From NCBI RefSeq assembly GCF_036250695.1, contig NZ_CP109428.1, positions 62,001-126,000 on the forward strand: a DNA stretch of 64,000 nucleotides, written 5' to 3'. This document shows, piece by piece, positions 36,933 through 46,618 of this stretch. Numbering within the stretch: the stretch's first letter is position 1; every line of letters starts with the position of its first letter. The notes under the pieces are model-generated. The model saw only the letters and a list, made by a program, of their open reading frames with translations. It did no database searches and had not been told where the DNA came from. The stretch is from Streptomyces sp. NBC_01497 (lineage in GTDB: Bacteria > Actinomycetota > Actinomycetes > Streptomycetales > Streptomycetaceae). Made by a program: the position numbers and the translations under genes.

Positions 36933-37930
36933 CTTGTCCGCCCGATCATGTGACTGTCTGACTTCTGGCTCGTTGTCCTGGGCCTGGGGCGGGGTGACTT
37001 GACGGATGCGGAGTGGGAGCGGCTGCGGCCGTTTCTGCCGGTCAGCAACAACCGGTGTGGCCGGTGGCGGGATCACCGGCAGGTGATCGACGGGATCTTG
37101 CACCGAGTGCGAACCGGCGTGCACTGGCGTGATCTTCCGGAGAGGTTCGGGCCGTGGAAGACCGTCTACGAACGTCATCGGCAGTGGTCGGCGGACGGGA
37201 CATGGGAACGCCTGTTGCGGCAGGTTCAGGCCGCGGCCGACGCGGCTGGTGACATCGACTGGGACATTGCGGTCGACTCCACCATCGTGCGTGCGCATCA
37301 GCATGCGGCCGGTGCCCACACCGATCCGCCGCCCGCCCCCTCAAAGGGGGCGAACAGGCAGAACACCAGGACGAAACGCCCTGGCAGAGCCTGCACGGCC
37401 GGCTGGTGGAGGTGGTGCGGGAGGTGAGGGCCTGGGCCGCTCGCGGGGCGGCTTCACCAGCAAACTCCACCTGAGCGCCGACGGACGCTGCCGCCCCCTG
37501 TCCCTGGTTCTGACCGGCGGACAGCGGGCGGACTGCACCCAGTTCGAAGCGGTGCTGGAGAAGATCCGAGTCCCGCGCACGACCGTGGGCAGGCCGCGCG
37601 GCAAGCCCGACAGCCTTGCCGCGGACAAGGCATACAGCAACGGCCCCTGCCGCCGGTACCTGCGGCGTCGGGGTATCCGGCACACGATCCCGGAGAAGAC
37701 CGACAGCCAGGCCGCCCGCCTGCGCAAAGGCTCACGCGGCGGACGGCCACCCGCCTTCGACGCGGAGCGTTACAAGAAACGCAACACCGTCGAACGAGCG
37801 ATCAACAAGCTCAAACAATCCCGAGCCGTCGCCACGCGATACGACAAACGAGGCTACGTCTACCTCGGCACCGCAACCGCAGCAACCCTCGTCATCTGGC
37901 TCCGCACATGATCGCCCGGACAAGTCCTAG
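36931..37930 (+). mobile_element. IS5-family element
   Basis: The terminal repeats are CTTGTCCGCCCGATCATGTG (about 36933-36952) and the complement of CTTGTCCGGGCGATCATGTG (ending about 37926). They are flanked by TTAG and CTAG. It contains one transposase spread over more than one frame. Confidence 0.82.
36999..37911 (+). pseudogene. IS5-family transposase, two frames
   Basis: The first frame covers MTDAEWERLRPFLPV, HRVRTGVHWRDLPERFGPWK and DWDIAVDSTIVRAHQHAAGA. The second covers LGRSRGGFTSKLHLSADGRC, SLAADKAYSNGPCRRYLRRR and RNTVERAINKLKQSRAVATR to the stop at 37911. A slippery run (AAAGGGGGC, near 37347) is present, but a single -1 slip does not join the two frames; a second shift near 37430 is needed. 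The copy may thus carry an indel. All three catalytic blocks survive. Confidence 0.78.
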
Positions 37931-38028
37931 GCGCCCAACGATACTGCCCGATAAGGCCATTAGTTCCGGCTACGCCTCGATCACCGCTCAAGACTGCATC
38001 GGACCCAAACCAGGCAGGGCCGCCGCCC

Positions 38029-38835
38029 TCAGCCGCGGTGCGGCGAGAGCGCGACGATCGCCTCCGACGTGTACGTCAGGAAGGTGAACGTCTCCTGGAA
38101 GTACAGCTGCACGCTCGTCGCGTCATGGCTCAGGTAGCCGATGGACACGTCCTGGCCGATCCGCAGCTCGAAGTCGCCGCCACGGGTCGCGAGGACGAAC
38201 GCGCCGTCGATGGCGGGCGCCCAGATGATGTCGCCGTTCAGCACCCGGCTCAGGTGCTCGCGGATCGGGTAGCCGTGGTCCGACGTCTCGCTCACCAGGG
38301 TGTACGCGTCCGCGCTGAGCGCCACCGCGTAGGGCCCCCCGACACCGGCGAGCCGCAGCTCCGTGATGGCCTGGCTGATCGCGTTCGGGTAGTCGCGCGC
38401 GTCGGCGGGCAGCGCGAGCGGCGGGTTGGACGAGCTGGCCCTGATGCCCTCGATGCCGGCCGCCGCGTATCCCTCGAAGATCGCCCGGTCCTCGGCGTAC
38501 GCGAGCTTGCGCGCCGCGTCCTTGACCGGGTCCCAGTCGGCGTCCTTCGCGCCGCGCTCCACGTCGTCGACCTGCTCGCGCGAGACCGTGAACGGGACCC
38601 GCAGCTCCACCAGCGGCTGGGCGCGGCGCAGATGTGCCCGCACGCCCTCGGCCGGCGGCTCCACCGTGTCCAGGTGGCCGGTGGCGACGGCGGCCAGTTC
38701 GGAGCCCCCGGGCTCGGGTACGTCCACGAGGCGGCGCGCCGCCACATGGCGCTTGAACGTACGCCGCGCCTCGTCCTCCAGGTCGGCCCAGGCCGCGGCG
38801 GAGACGGGGGCCAGTTCGCGGTGCAGATTGTTCAC
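38029..38835 (-). CDS. Encapsulin shell protein (family 1)
   Basis: A protein of 268 aa that assembles into an icosahedral HK97-fold protein nanocompartment around cargo enzymes. The N-terminus NNLHRELAPVSAAAWADLED, then TFKRHVAARRLVDVPEPGG, and the later EDRAIFEGYAAAGIEGIRAS and DVSIGYLSHDATSVQLYFQE are typical of the linocin/CFP29 group. The length is normal. The GTG start at 38835 overlaps the stop of the peroxidase gene (GTGA), with AGGAG 9 nt upstream, so shell and cargo are made together. The pair is intact although IS elements lie near. Confidence 0.95.
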   Translation of the reverse strand: MNNLHRELAPVSAAAWADLEDEARRTFKRHVAARRLVDVPEPGGSELAAVATGHLDTVEPPAEGVRAHLRRAQPLVELRVPFTVSREQVDDVERGAKDADWDPVKDAARKLAYAEDRAIFEGYAAAGIEGIRASSSNPPLALPADARDYPNAISQAITELRLAGVGGPYAVALSADAYTLVSETSDHGYPIREHLSRVLNGDIIWAPAIDGAFVLATRGGDFELRIGQDVSIGYLSHDATSVQLYFQETFTFLTYTSEAIVALSPHRG

Positions 38836-39890
38836 TTGGCGGTGCTCCTGTTCAAGTCTCCGATACCGAGGCTCCCGTCGGCGCTGACGCCTGCGGGAGC
38901 CTCGCTACGGGTGTGGGGTACGGGCGGTACGGGCCGCTCGGCCGTCGCGGACGACGGCGGATCGGGAAGGTCGTCGAGGAAGTCCCCGGACGGTGCGAAG
39001 AACAGCGTGCCGGTGACCGCCGTGGAGAAGTCCAGGATGCGGTCGTGGCTCGCGTCGGCGTTGCCGAGGAACATGTTGCGCAGCATCTGCTCCGTGACCT
39101 CGGGGGTGCGCGCGTAGCCGATGAAGTACGTGCCGAACTCGTCGTGGCCGGGACTGCCGAACGGCATGTTGTCGCGGAGGATCTGCAGTTCCTCACCGTC
39201 CGCGTCGGTCACCGTGTTCAGGGAGACGTGCGAAGCGGGCTCGTCCAGCTCGACGTTGGTGAGTTTGCGGCGGCCGATGACCTTCTCCTGCGCCTCCACG
39301 GGCAGTGCGTTCCAGGCGGGGAGGTCGTGCAGGTACTTCTGCACGATCACATAGCTGCCGCCCGCGAAGTCCGGGTCCTCGTCACCGACCAGGGTGGCCT
39401 TGGCGGCCGCCCTGCCCTCGGGGTTCTCGGTACCGTCCACGAAACCCATCAGGTCGCGCACGTCCCGGTACTTGAACCCCTGCACCTCGTCGACGAGCGT
39501 GACATGGCCCCGCAGCCGGTCCATGATCTCGGCGGCCAGGGCGAAGCAGAGATCCAGCCGGGTCGCCCGGAGATGGAAGAGCAGGTCGCCCGGGGTGGCG
39601 GGGGCCCGGTGGCGCGGTCCGCTCAGCTCCACGAAGGGATGCAACTCCGCGGGGCGGGGCCCGTCGAAGAGACGGCCCCACACCCGCGAACCCATGCTGA
39701 CGACGCAGCTGAGCGCGCCGTCCGGCGATCCGAAGCCATAGCTGCGCCGCAGGCCCGGCAGGTCCGCGAGCAGGTCGCGCACCGGTCCCTCACCGCCCTC
39801 GTCGACCGTGAGGACCAGGAAGATCGCCGCCGTGGTGAGCGGACTCAGCACCGGTTGCGGCTCCGGTGCGTCGGATGGTTCGGCCGTCAA
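38832..39890 (-). CDS. DyP-type peroxidase with encapsulin-targeting peptide
   Basis: A dye-decolourising heme peroxidase of 352 aa (class B). The start is a TTG at 39890 with AGGAG 8 nt upstream. The distal Asp is D152 in GFVDGTENPEG, the proximal His is H221 in SHVSLNT, and the distal Arg is R239 in ILRDNMPFG. After a Pro/Ser/Ala-rich linker (about 310-335) the protein ends DGSLGIGDLNRSTAK. This matches the known cargo-loading peptide that binds the inner surface of family 1 encapsulins. It uses hydrogen peroxide to oxidise substrates and is taken as part of the oxidative-stress response; the natural substrate is unknown. It is the first gene of a two-gene operon with the shell gene. Confidence 0.95.
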   Translation of the reverse strand: MTAEPSDAPEPQPVLSPLTTAAIFLVLTVDEGGEGPVRDLLADLPGLRRSYGFGSPDGALSCVVSMGSRVWGRLFDGPRPAELHPFVELSGPRHRAPATPGDLLFHLRATRLDLCFALAAEIMDRLRGHVTLVDEVQGFKYRDVRDLMGFVDGTENPEGRAAAKATLVGDEDPDFAGGSYVIVQKYLHDLPAWNALPVEAQEKVIGRRKLTNVELDEPASHVSLNTVTDADGEELQILRDNMPFGSPGHDEFGTYFIGYARTPEVTEQMLRNMFLGNADASHDRILDFSTAVTGTLFFAPSGDFLDDLPDPPSSATAERPVPPVPHTRSEAPAGVSADGSLGIGDLNRSTAK

Positions 39891-40460
39891 ATCCGCTCTC
39901 CTGTCTCATCGTGCCCAGGGTGCACGCCCTGCTCGCGGGTCTCCCCGCCCACTCGCGTGTTCCCGGCTCGGGCAGATCCTAGGGTGTCATCCAGCCTCAC
40001 TGCCCCTACGACGAGGGCGTTCAGCCAATCTTGTGCCGACTTGATCACGGCCGATTTTTGGCACAAGGACCAGCGCGATGGCGTCCGCGGAGGTCAGCGA
40101 CCAGATTGACCTCAGTACCGGACGCCCTCCGATTTCTCGTGCTGGCGGACGACACCGCAGCTGTCTGAGAAGGACTGGCCGACAGCGCGCAACCGCATCG
40201 CCAGGCCAGCAAACGTATCTGGGGGCGCGAGTAAGCCAACACACCCAGTACACATCAGCCCGACATGGCCGTCAGAACAAAGATCATTGCGGAAGAGGCG
40301 CTCGGTTCGCAGGGGCGCCGCGATCGAGGGATTCGTATGGTCTGGAGGCCCACCGAGACCCCGCCCACCCGCTACCGAAACAGTCAGCAGACAAGACGTG
40401 GTTCCCGTCGCCATACGGCCCTTGCAGATTCAACTAGAAACCACGGTATCGACTATCCGC
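39891..40460. other. Intergenic region between divergent operons
   Basis: It separates the minus-strand peroxidase-encapsulin operon from the plus-strand toxin-antitoxin genes and must hold both promoters. No gene was recognised. Confidence 0.45.
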
Positions 40461-40475
40461 GGTACCACTGGTACC
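40461..40475. promoter_or_regulatory. Probable operator of the toxin-antitoxin operon
   Basis: GGTACCACTGGTACC, two palindromic GGTACC half-sites around ACT, lies 9 bp before the antitoxin ATG. Type II antitoxins usually repress their own operon through such palindromes. The role is inferred from position. Confidence 0.5.
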
Positions 40476-40484
40476 ATGGATACT

Positions 40485-40781
40485 ATGTCGGAGCCCAAGG
40501 CTATGAATCTGCGATTCCCTGACCCTGAACAGCGGGCTGCGATCGCCGCAGCGGCGCAGCAGGAAGGGGTCAGCATGCAGGAATACATCCTGTCCGCTGC
40601 CTACAACCGCGCGACCGCCATCGAGCTGCGCTTCCTGGACGGCTTCAGGGAGTCGATGAGCCGCAGCGGCAGAGCCTTCGCCGCGGAGCCCAGCACTATC
40701 GACCCCTCCCATGAAGACCGGGCTGCTGAGCAAGAAGCACACCAAAAGCTCCAACACCAAGGACGAGGCCACGCCGCGTGA
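40485..40781 (+). CDS. Antitoxin of a Fic-type toxin-antitoxin pair
   Basis: A protein of 98 aa from the ATG at 40485; the in-frame ATG at 40476 is also possible. The N-terminal region MNLRFPDPEQRAAIAAAAQQ followed by EGVSMQEYILSAAYNRA looks like a ribbon-helix-helix DNA-binding domain. The remainder is acidic/polar and would bind the toxin. Its stop overlaps the toxin start by 4 bp (GTGA at 40778-40781). I recall this gene order as a conserved Streptomyces pair. Confidence 0.8.
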   Translation: MSEPKAMNLRFPDPEQRAAIAAAAQQEGVSMQEYILSAAYNRATAIELRFLDGFRESMSRSGRAFAAEPSTIDPSHEDRAAEQEAHQKLQHQGRGHAA

Positions 40782-41164
40782 CCCGCCCAGAACCACCGCA
40801 CCCACTCGACGTCACATTCCTGTTGCACGCCGCCGAACTACTTGCCGGCGACCCCCAAGTCGACGACTACGGCCCGCTCTATGCCGCCACCGCCCGGGTC
40901 AACGCCCGGGCAATGGAGCACGACATCTACAGTTCCCCGCACCTCAAGGCATCCGCGCTACTACAAACCTTGGCTAGATTGCCCTGCCTGGAGCACTCAG
41001 GCGAAGCCTTCGCCTGGCACGCTACCGAGGCCTATCTCATCCTCAACGGACACCAGCTCGATTACCTCCCCAAGGCCGCAGTGGCACTGACTCGCGATGC
41101 CGCCTCAGGAGCACTGGGTGTTGCCCGGATCGCCCGCCAACTACATGCCTGGTCCGTCGCCTGA
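40778..41164 (+). CDS. Fic/Doc-like toxin component
   Basis: A protein of 128 aa with a GTG start at 40778 coupled to the antitoxin. The helical pattern LLHAAELLAGDPQVDDYGPL ... SPHLKASALLQTLARLPCLE ... AWHATEAYLILNGHQLDYLP follows Doc toxins. The Fic active-site loop (normally HxFxDGNKR), expected after LARLPCLE, reads EHSGEAFAWHA, so the His and the Asn-Lys-Arg residues needed for AMPylation or phosphorylation are absent. Either this subgroup uses another chemistry or it is inactive. I recall relatives with the same loop in Streptomyces, so the change is probably not a local mutation. Confidence 0.75.
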   Translation: MTRPEPPHPLDVTFLLHAAELLAGDPQVDDYGPLYAATARVNARAMEHDIYSSPHLKASALLQTLARLPCLEHSGEAFAWHATEAYLILNGHQLDYLPKAAVALTRDAASGALGVARIARQLHAWSVA

Positions 41165-41296
41165 ACCACTTCGGCAGCACCCATCCAAACGTGCCCGACG
41201 CTACGGAATGTTGGCCCGCTCACAACCGCCCAGCGACAGACGCTCGGGCGGGCATTCCTGGCCGCAGCGAGGTTTGCACAAGCGTCAGCAGCTCCT

Positions 41297-41790
41297 TCTT
41301 AGGTGGCGGTGGCTCGCTCAGCGGGTGTGCGGGTCTTGGCATGTGAGCGGTTGACGGCCTGCTGGCCCGCGAGCCACGCCCGCATCGACCCCAGCAGGGA
41401 GGCCGGAGCGTACCGTCGGCGCCTCGATGGAGGCGGTCTTCGGCGTGTCGGCGAGCGCGGCCGTGAGAGCTTACCAGGAGCTCGGCGGCTTCGGCGATGT
41501 GCCGATAGACGGAGGTGGCATCTCGAGGCCGGCGGCGAGCCGGGCGTAGGCGGGCCAGGAACACTCGTCGGCCGACGGACAGCCGGAGCTGCCAGAACCC
41601 GCGTCTGCGGCGGCTGATGCGTAGTCGAGTGCTCAGGTAACGCAGGGCTCGGCCGGCACATCAACGCCGGACGGGCAGCCAAACAAGCGAAAGCACCTGG
41701 CAAGACAAGCAATCCTGGTCATCAACCCGTCCAGAGCTTCTTCACGCCCCACCCACCCAGCGACGCCATCAACTTGGAAAAGCTCACTGA
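41297..41790 (-). pseudogene. IS5-family relic
   Basis: The minus strand still shows GQQAVNRSHAKTRTP (the C-terminal block of the A/B-type IS5 transposases in this window) and pieces of the N-terminal helix-turn-helix region, in different frames. The catalytic centre is deleted. The border near 41788 (AACTTGGAAAAGCTCACTG) resembles the terminal repeat of that group. Confidence 0.65.
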
Positions 41791-42056
41791 AATAGTGTTT
41801 TCCGACGCCTGATCGGCAGGCAGGGGGCACGGGCCGCCTCTACCCCACCACCGGCTGCCCGAATGAGGTGCAGGCCTCACATCACCGCAGCGCCCAGGAC
41901 TGGGAGGTAAACACCAGCGTCGAGAACACGGTGCATGCCGATCCTGCTCATATCCCGGCCTGCCATCGCAGTCGGCGAATCGGCGGCGCCCTGTCCAAGA
42001 TCGTGTGTGGCCGCGACGCGATGCTGATGGCCACCTCGAAGGCCCTGCTGACGCGA
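41791..42056. other. No gene recognised
   Basis: Short stretch between the IS5 relic and the end of the serine hydrolase gene; nothing recognised. Confidence 0.4.
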
Positions 42057-43232
42057 TCAGGCCCTGTCAAGGGCACCGTAGAGCGCGGAAAGCAGTGCCA
42101 TCTTTCGCGGGTCGTCCCGGAGAAGGGGCCCCATCTGGTTCATAACGTAACCAAAACCGACACCACGTTCGGGGTCAGCACAGCCGGTGGACCCTCCGAA
42201 GCCGTCATGCCCGAATGCCTTCGGATTGGGCCCAAAACTGGATTCATCGCTGCCGAGGGTGAAACCAAGGCCGAACTCGCCCCACACGCCTACGACAGCG
42301 TCCATGCATCGCCCCTGGCTGGTCCGGGCGCGTTCCAGAGCGCCCGCTGACAGCAGCCGATCCGAGCCGTCGGCCAGCACGCCATAGATAACTGCAAGTG
42401 CCCTGGCAGTACCATGCCCGTTCACCGAAGGTATCTCAGCCCGTCGCCACGCGGGGTTGTTTGCCATGCGCCCAAGCGGACGAGGGTTGAGCAGTGCGGC
42501 CTGCGCGGCTCTCCCCCCCGCCATCAGGACGTGAGCCATGGCAGCTTCAATCTCCGGAGCGGGGGCTGGTTCCAGTACCTCCGAGCATCGACCATCGTCT
42601 TGGGGCGGGACGCTCCCAAGCAGGAAGTCCACGTCGAGCGGCTCAGCCACGTTCCGTGCAAAATAGCCCCCTACCGTGCCGCCCGTGACGCGGCGTATCA
42701 CCTCACCCACCAGGAACCCGTAGGAGATGGCCTGGTAGCCACTCACCGTCCCCGGTTCGAAAAACGGGGCCTGGGCAGCGAGCAGGGACGTGACCTTCTC
42801 CCAGTCGTACAAGTCATCGGCTGTCAAGGCCTCCTGTTCTGGCGCCAATCCAACAACCCCGGATCGGTGTGACAGCAGCCAGCGCACTGGTATATCCGCT
42901 TTGCCAGCCGCAGCGAACTCCGGCCAGTAGTGCGCCACAGCGGCGTCCAGGTCCAGGTCACCGGAATCCGCCAGTTGATGGGCAACGATGGCGGTCATTC
43001 CCTTACTGACTGACCACACGTTGGTGAGGGTGTCCCGGTGCCACGGCAACGTGAGGGCAGCGTCCGACGTGCCTGCCCACAGGTCGACGACTACTTTGCC
43101 GCCCGCTACCACGCTCACCGATGCCCCCACTTCGCCCCGCTCGACGAAGTTCCTCTCAAACTCGTGCTTGACGGCAATGAACTCGTCAGCGCAACTGCCG
43201 TGAACCGTAGGTTTACTCGCAGGCATCGTCAT
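42057..43232 (-). CDS. Serine hydrolase, class C beta-lactamase / EstB-like
   Basis: An esterase/beta-lactamase-fold enzyme of 391 aa. The nucleophile motif SxxK is SVSKG (WSVSKGMTAIVAHQL, about residues 73-87). The Tyr motif is in SGYQAISYGFLVGEV, and the third block is FGHDGFGGSTGCADPERG, where a Gly-rich HxG-type motif replaces KTG, as in EstB-like esterases. There is no signal peptide (MTMPASKPTVHGSC), so it is probably cytoplasmic and an esterase rather than an antibiotic-resistance enzyme. Starts at 43232 and 43226 are both possible. The frame is intact. Confidence 0.87.
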   Translation of the reverse strand: MTMPASKPTVHGSCADEFIAVKHEFERNFVERGEVGASVSVVAGGKVVVDLWAGTSDAALTLPWHRDTLTNVWSVSKGMTAIVAHQLADSGDLDLDAAVAHYWPEFAAAGKADIPVRWLLSHRSGVVGLAPEQEALTADDLYDWEKVTSLLAAQAPFFEPGTVSGYQAISYGFLVGEVIRRVTGGTVGGYFARNVAEPLDVDFLLGSVPPQDDGRCSEVLEPAPAPEIEAAMAHVLMAGGRAAQAALLNPRPLGRMANNPAWRRAEIPSVNGHGTARALAVIYGVLADGSDRLLSAGALERARTSQGRCMDAVVGVWGEFGLGFTLGSDESSFGPNPKAFGHDGFGGSTGCADPERGVGFGYVMNQMGPLLRDDPRKMALLSALYGALDRA

Positions 43233-43609
43233 CCTGCCACCCTAGACCGTGTGAGGCGTGCCCGCTTGACGGCACGTCAGCTCCAGCACTGGAGCCTAGT
43301 GCGGGGACGCGCCGCGACGTAGAGGCGGCGGGACGGGACCCGCCTGCGGAGGGTTCACCCGCCTCCCCGCACCGTTCACGATGACGTCGACAGCACCAGT
43401 GCCTGTGTGGACTTGCGATCTCTGTGGGCCTCTGGCCCGGTATGGCCGGGGCGTCGGGCTAGAGCCGTTGAGTGTCTCGACGTCAACCTTCTGATGCCAA
43501 ACCCAAACGGGCCAAGCGGATATCAAAGTCACAAGTTACCGGTATTGCTGCTAACCCAGGAGCCAGACACCTCAAGGCCAGCCCGCCGCGTCCAGGAGGA
43601 CTCGGCGAA
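43233..43609. other. No gene recognised
   Basis: Promoter side of the hydrolase gene and the 3' flank of the response regulator. No familiar motif. Confidence 0.4.
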
Positions 43610-44383
43610 TCACCTCAGCGGCGCAACGAGGGAGCTGGGACCACCATCCACCCAGTGCGGCGAAACGAAGAGTGGATCATCCCCCGGCGGCGAGACCCCT
43701 CCTCCGGCTGGCAAGGACTCCCCAAACTGGTACCCAGTGCCCCACACGGTGCGAATAATCCTAGGTCGTGAAGGATCACGCTCCACCTTCCGACGCAAGC
43801 GTCTGACGTGGACGTAAACAATAGAGCTGCCCGACGTAACGCCACCCCACACGCGATGAAGGAGAAAGTCCTTGCCGAGAGGGTGTCCCGGATACCGCAT
43901 CAACAGCGCGAGCACGTCGAACTCATACCTGGTCAAATGCAGTTCACTGCCTGCTTTTATCGCGGTCCGCGCCCTTGGGTCAAGGACGATGCCCTCCCCG
44001 CACAACACTGGCCGCATGATAGGTCAGCCCCTACCGAAACGTTTCAAAACGGAACGAATCCTCAGCACCAACTCACGGACACTGCAAGGCTTGGGAATGT
44101 AGTCGTCCACACCGACCTCAAGTCCCTCAATTCGTTCCTCGACGCTGGATTTCAACGTCAATACAATTACTGCAAACGACCGTACTGTGCAGAAGCTGCG
44201 ACAGAGCCGCATACCGTCCCCATCCGGCAGCAACACATCCATCACGACCACATGCGGCGGCGACTCAGCCACAGCCTTCCGCGCTGCCGCCTCGCTGCCG
44301 ACATGCATGACGTCAAACCCTTCGCGCCTCAGATACACGGCCGGCGAGGCGCCCCCATCTCCATCCACGACCAGAATGCGCAT
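43610..44383 (-). pseudogene. OmpR/PhoB-type response regulator split by a stop codon
   Basis: The receiver half (from the ATG at 44383) has the phospho-acceptor Asp in VVVMDVLLPDGDG, the Thr/Ser region VIVLTLKSS and the Lys in YIPKPCSV. It ends KRFGRG at an in-frame TGA (44021-44023). The same frame continues directly into RPVLCGEGIVLDPRA and the winged-helix domain LHLTRYEFDVLALLMRYPGH ... YVHVRRLRRKVERD ... IRTVWGTGYQF. One nonsense codon in the linker thus separates the two domains. A restart at the ATG at 44017 could still make a free DNA-binding domain. No sensor kinase is adjacent. Confidence 0.85.
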
Positions 44384-44449
44384 ACCAGCCCCTCATCCAA
44401 GAACTACACCGAAATCCCGCCAAACCGGCGAAATTTCGTTAGGCATGCC

Positions 44450-44612
44450 CTAAGGGCTGTCCCGTAACCCTCCTGGGCACCGCTTGCCGACGTCCGGTTC
44501 GACCTACTTGGTTAGGATCCAGTTTGGGCCGTAATTCGGGGCACAACCGGACAATCGGATCTGCTTGTGGTGACCCACCGACCTCTGCCCTGAGTTACGG
44601 GACAACGCTTAG
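44450..44612 (+). repeat. MITE-like repeat, copy B
   Basis: About 163 bp, from CTAAGGGCTGTCCCGTAACC to the complement of CTAAGCGTTGTCCCGTAACT. The interior is closely similar to copies A and C. Confidence 0.87.
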
Positions 44613-45166
44613 CTCACGACAACCCCACTCGTATCCAGCAGCTCAGGCGCCCACCGTCACTCCTCGCCCCATCATCACCGCGTGCAGCACCGGCAGTCCT
44701 GCAGCCGCCGAACGACCGTCCGCGCAGCACGGGATCCTTGCCGGACACAGCGGCAGGAGGGTCCAGCGAGGTCTCTACGATGGCCGAGCACGCTGAGGAT
44801 ACGACCGCCCCCACCACTCTCAGTACACAACCCGAACACCGACATAGACCCCCGCCCCCACCTACTCACGCGACACCAATCAGCAAAGTTGAACAGAGCC
44901 TATTTGTCGATCAACGGAACTCGCGAACGACCGGGCGGTTGCCTTGAGCCTTGGCGGATGGTCTTACAACGTAACGCCGCTGACCTGCACGCAGACGGCC
45001 CTCTTCGATACGTTTGAAACGAGCGCCATGAGTTGAGCGAAGCGCCACCGGCCCCTCACGCCAACGCTCGCTGAGACCACGGCGACGATAACCACCACCA
45101 CAACGCCGTCTAACATGGAGGCGTCTCGTTGAGCTGAATATGAGGTGAGGTACACGGCGTTCGACA
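44613..45166. other. No confident gene
   Basis: A small frame at 44780-44947 (MAEHAEDTTAPTTLSTQPEH...) is proline-rich and unrecognised. It has a weak GAGGT upstream and could be a small protein or chance. Confidence 0.3.
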
Positions 45167-46090
45167 GTGCCGGACGGCCTGTGGGAGATCGCGCAGCCGT
45201 TGATCCCGCTGTCAAAGGTGCCATCCTAAGGTCTGTCCCGTAACTCTGGGCACCGCTTGCCGATGTCCGGTTCAACCTACTTGGTTAAGATCCGGTTTGG
45301 GTCGCAATTCGGGGCGCAACCGGACAATCAGATCTGCTTGTGGTGACCCACCGACCTCTGCCCTGAGTTACGGGACAACACTTAAGGACGGCGGGACGCA
45401 GGACACGCCTGACGAGACGCTGTTCGCGGCAATCGTCCACGCCCTGGCCAGCCGCTGGGCCTGACGGGCCCTGCCAACGTGTTTCGGCACATCGAGGTCC
45501 ACCGCCCACCGCCGGTTCCTGGTCTGGTCGAGGGCCGGCATCTGGGCGTGGCTCTACGAGGCGGTACTGGATCGCATCGACGAGTGCGGCCTGCTCGACC
45601 TCACGCTCACAGTCCCCGACTCGGCCAACGTACAAGCTAAAAGAGGAGCGGCCTCACAGGCCCGAACCCCGTGCACCTAAGCAAGCCGGCCCTCCGCGAT
45701 GCACATCCTGTTGGACGCGAACAGGCTTCACCTCGTCGTCGGCGTCTACGCAGCAGGCACCTACGACAACAACCAAGGCCTGAGAGCGATGGTCGCCTTC
45801 CTACAAACACGGCCCCGAAGACAGCTGGCACTACAGCCCCGCAAACTCCGCACCGACAAGGCATGACCGTCAATGTGACCTGCGACGATGGCTCCGTCGC
45901 GAGCGTGGCGCCCACAGAGGAATCGAGTCCAGCCAATGATGAGGCCGCCGAAGGTAGTTCGTAGAGCGCACCATGTCGTAGCCGACCGTAGCTGACGGGC
46001 TACCGCCGACTCGACCGCCGCTTCGAACGCCATCCGCGCAACTACCGGGTCTTCCTCGGACTCGCCGCCACCCTCTGCGACTACACATGA
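45167..46090 (+). pseudogene. IS5-family (IS427-like) relic split by a MITE copy
   Basis: The plus strand reads VPDGLWEIAQPLIPLSK up to 45225, then a MITE-like repeat, then GGTQDTPDETLFAAIVHALA, LDRIDECGLLDLTLTVPDSA and HILLDANRLHLVVGVYAAG. These blocks match the IS5 transposase at 16023-16867. Frameshifts, stops and deletions are spread throughout. The repeat landed between the codons for the first two blocks. Confidence 0.78.
45226..45386 (+). repeat. MITE-like repeat, copy C
   Basis: A 160-bp copy with ends CTAAGGTCTGTCCCGTAACT and the complement of CTTAAGTGTTGTCCCGTAAC. Because it interrupts an IS5 gene whose frame is known on both sides, it defines the element's borders well. Confidence 0.9.
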
Positions 46091-46618
46091 CTCGTCCGCC
46101 ACCACATGGGGCCACCGCCTGAATTAGTACACCGCTGCCACAACGGGCACCCCTGTGCCGTCCTCTCAACAAGTGACCATCGGCGGTGGCAGAGCACGCC
46201 CTGCGCGGTTGGCTGATCGCCGCGTGGGGTAAGGCCTCCCACAAGGTTGTGCGCAGCCGCCACTACCCACGGGGACCGAGCAACAACACCATCCATCGAT
46301 CCCTAGCGATCTCCGCGAGTACAAAGGCCCCGGAGGACCTTCGCCTCATGACCTCACTCCAGCGGCGTGTCTGCGACACTCAGATCACATCGTTTCGCCG
46401 CAGCTGCACAGGTCCGTTGCTATGGGCCACGAAAGAGCCAGGGGCTGTCCCATAGCTGCTGAATCTTCCCGTCGGCGTCCAACCTGCCCTAACTAAGCTG
46501 GCTCCGCGTCGCCACGAACGGCACGGCACGGACTTGCCCGGTGAAAGCACGCCCGCTCAGCTCTATGCTGGATTACGGGGCGACCCCTAGACCAACTAGA
46601 ATAGGGAGACGACAAGAG
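46091..46618. other. No gene recognised
   Basis: A plus-strand frame to 46455 has no familiar motif. GGGCTGTCCCATAG at about 46441 resembles a degenerate MITE end. The 3' part precedes msrA. Confidence 0.35.
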
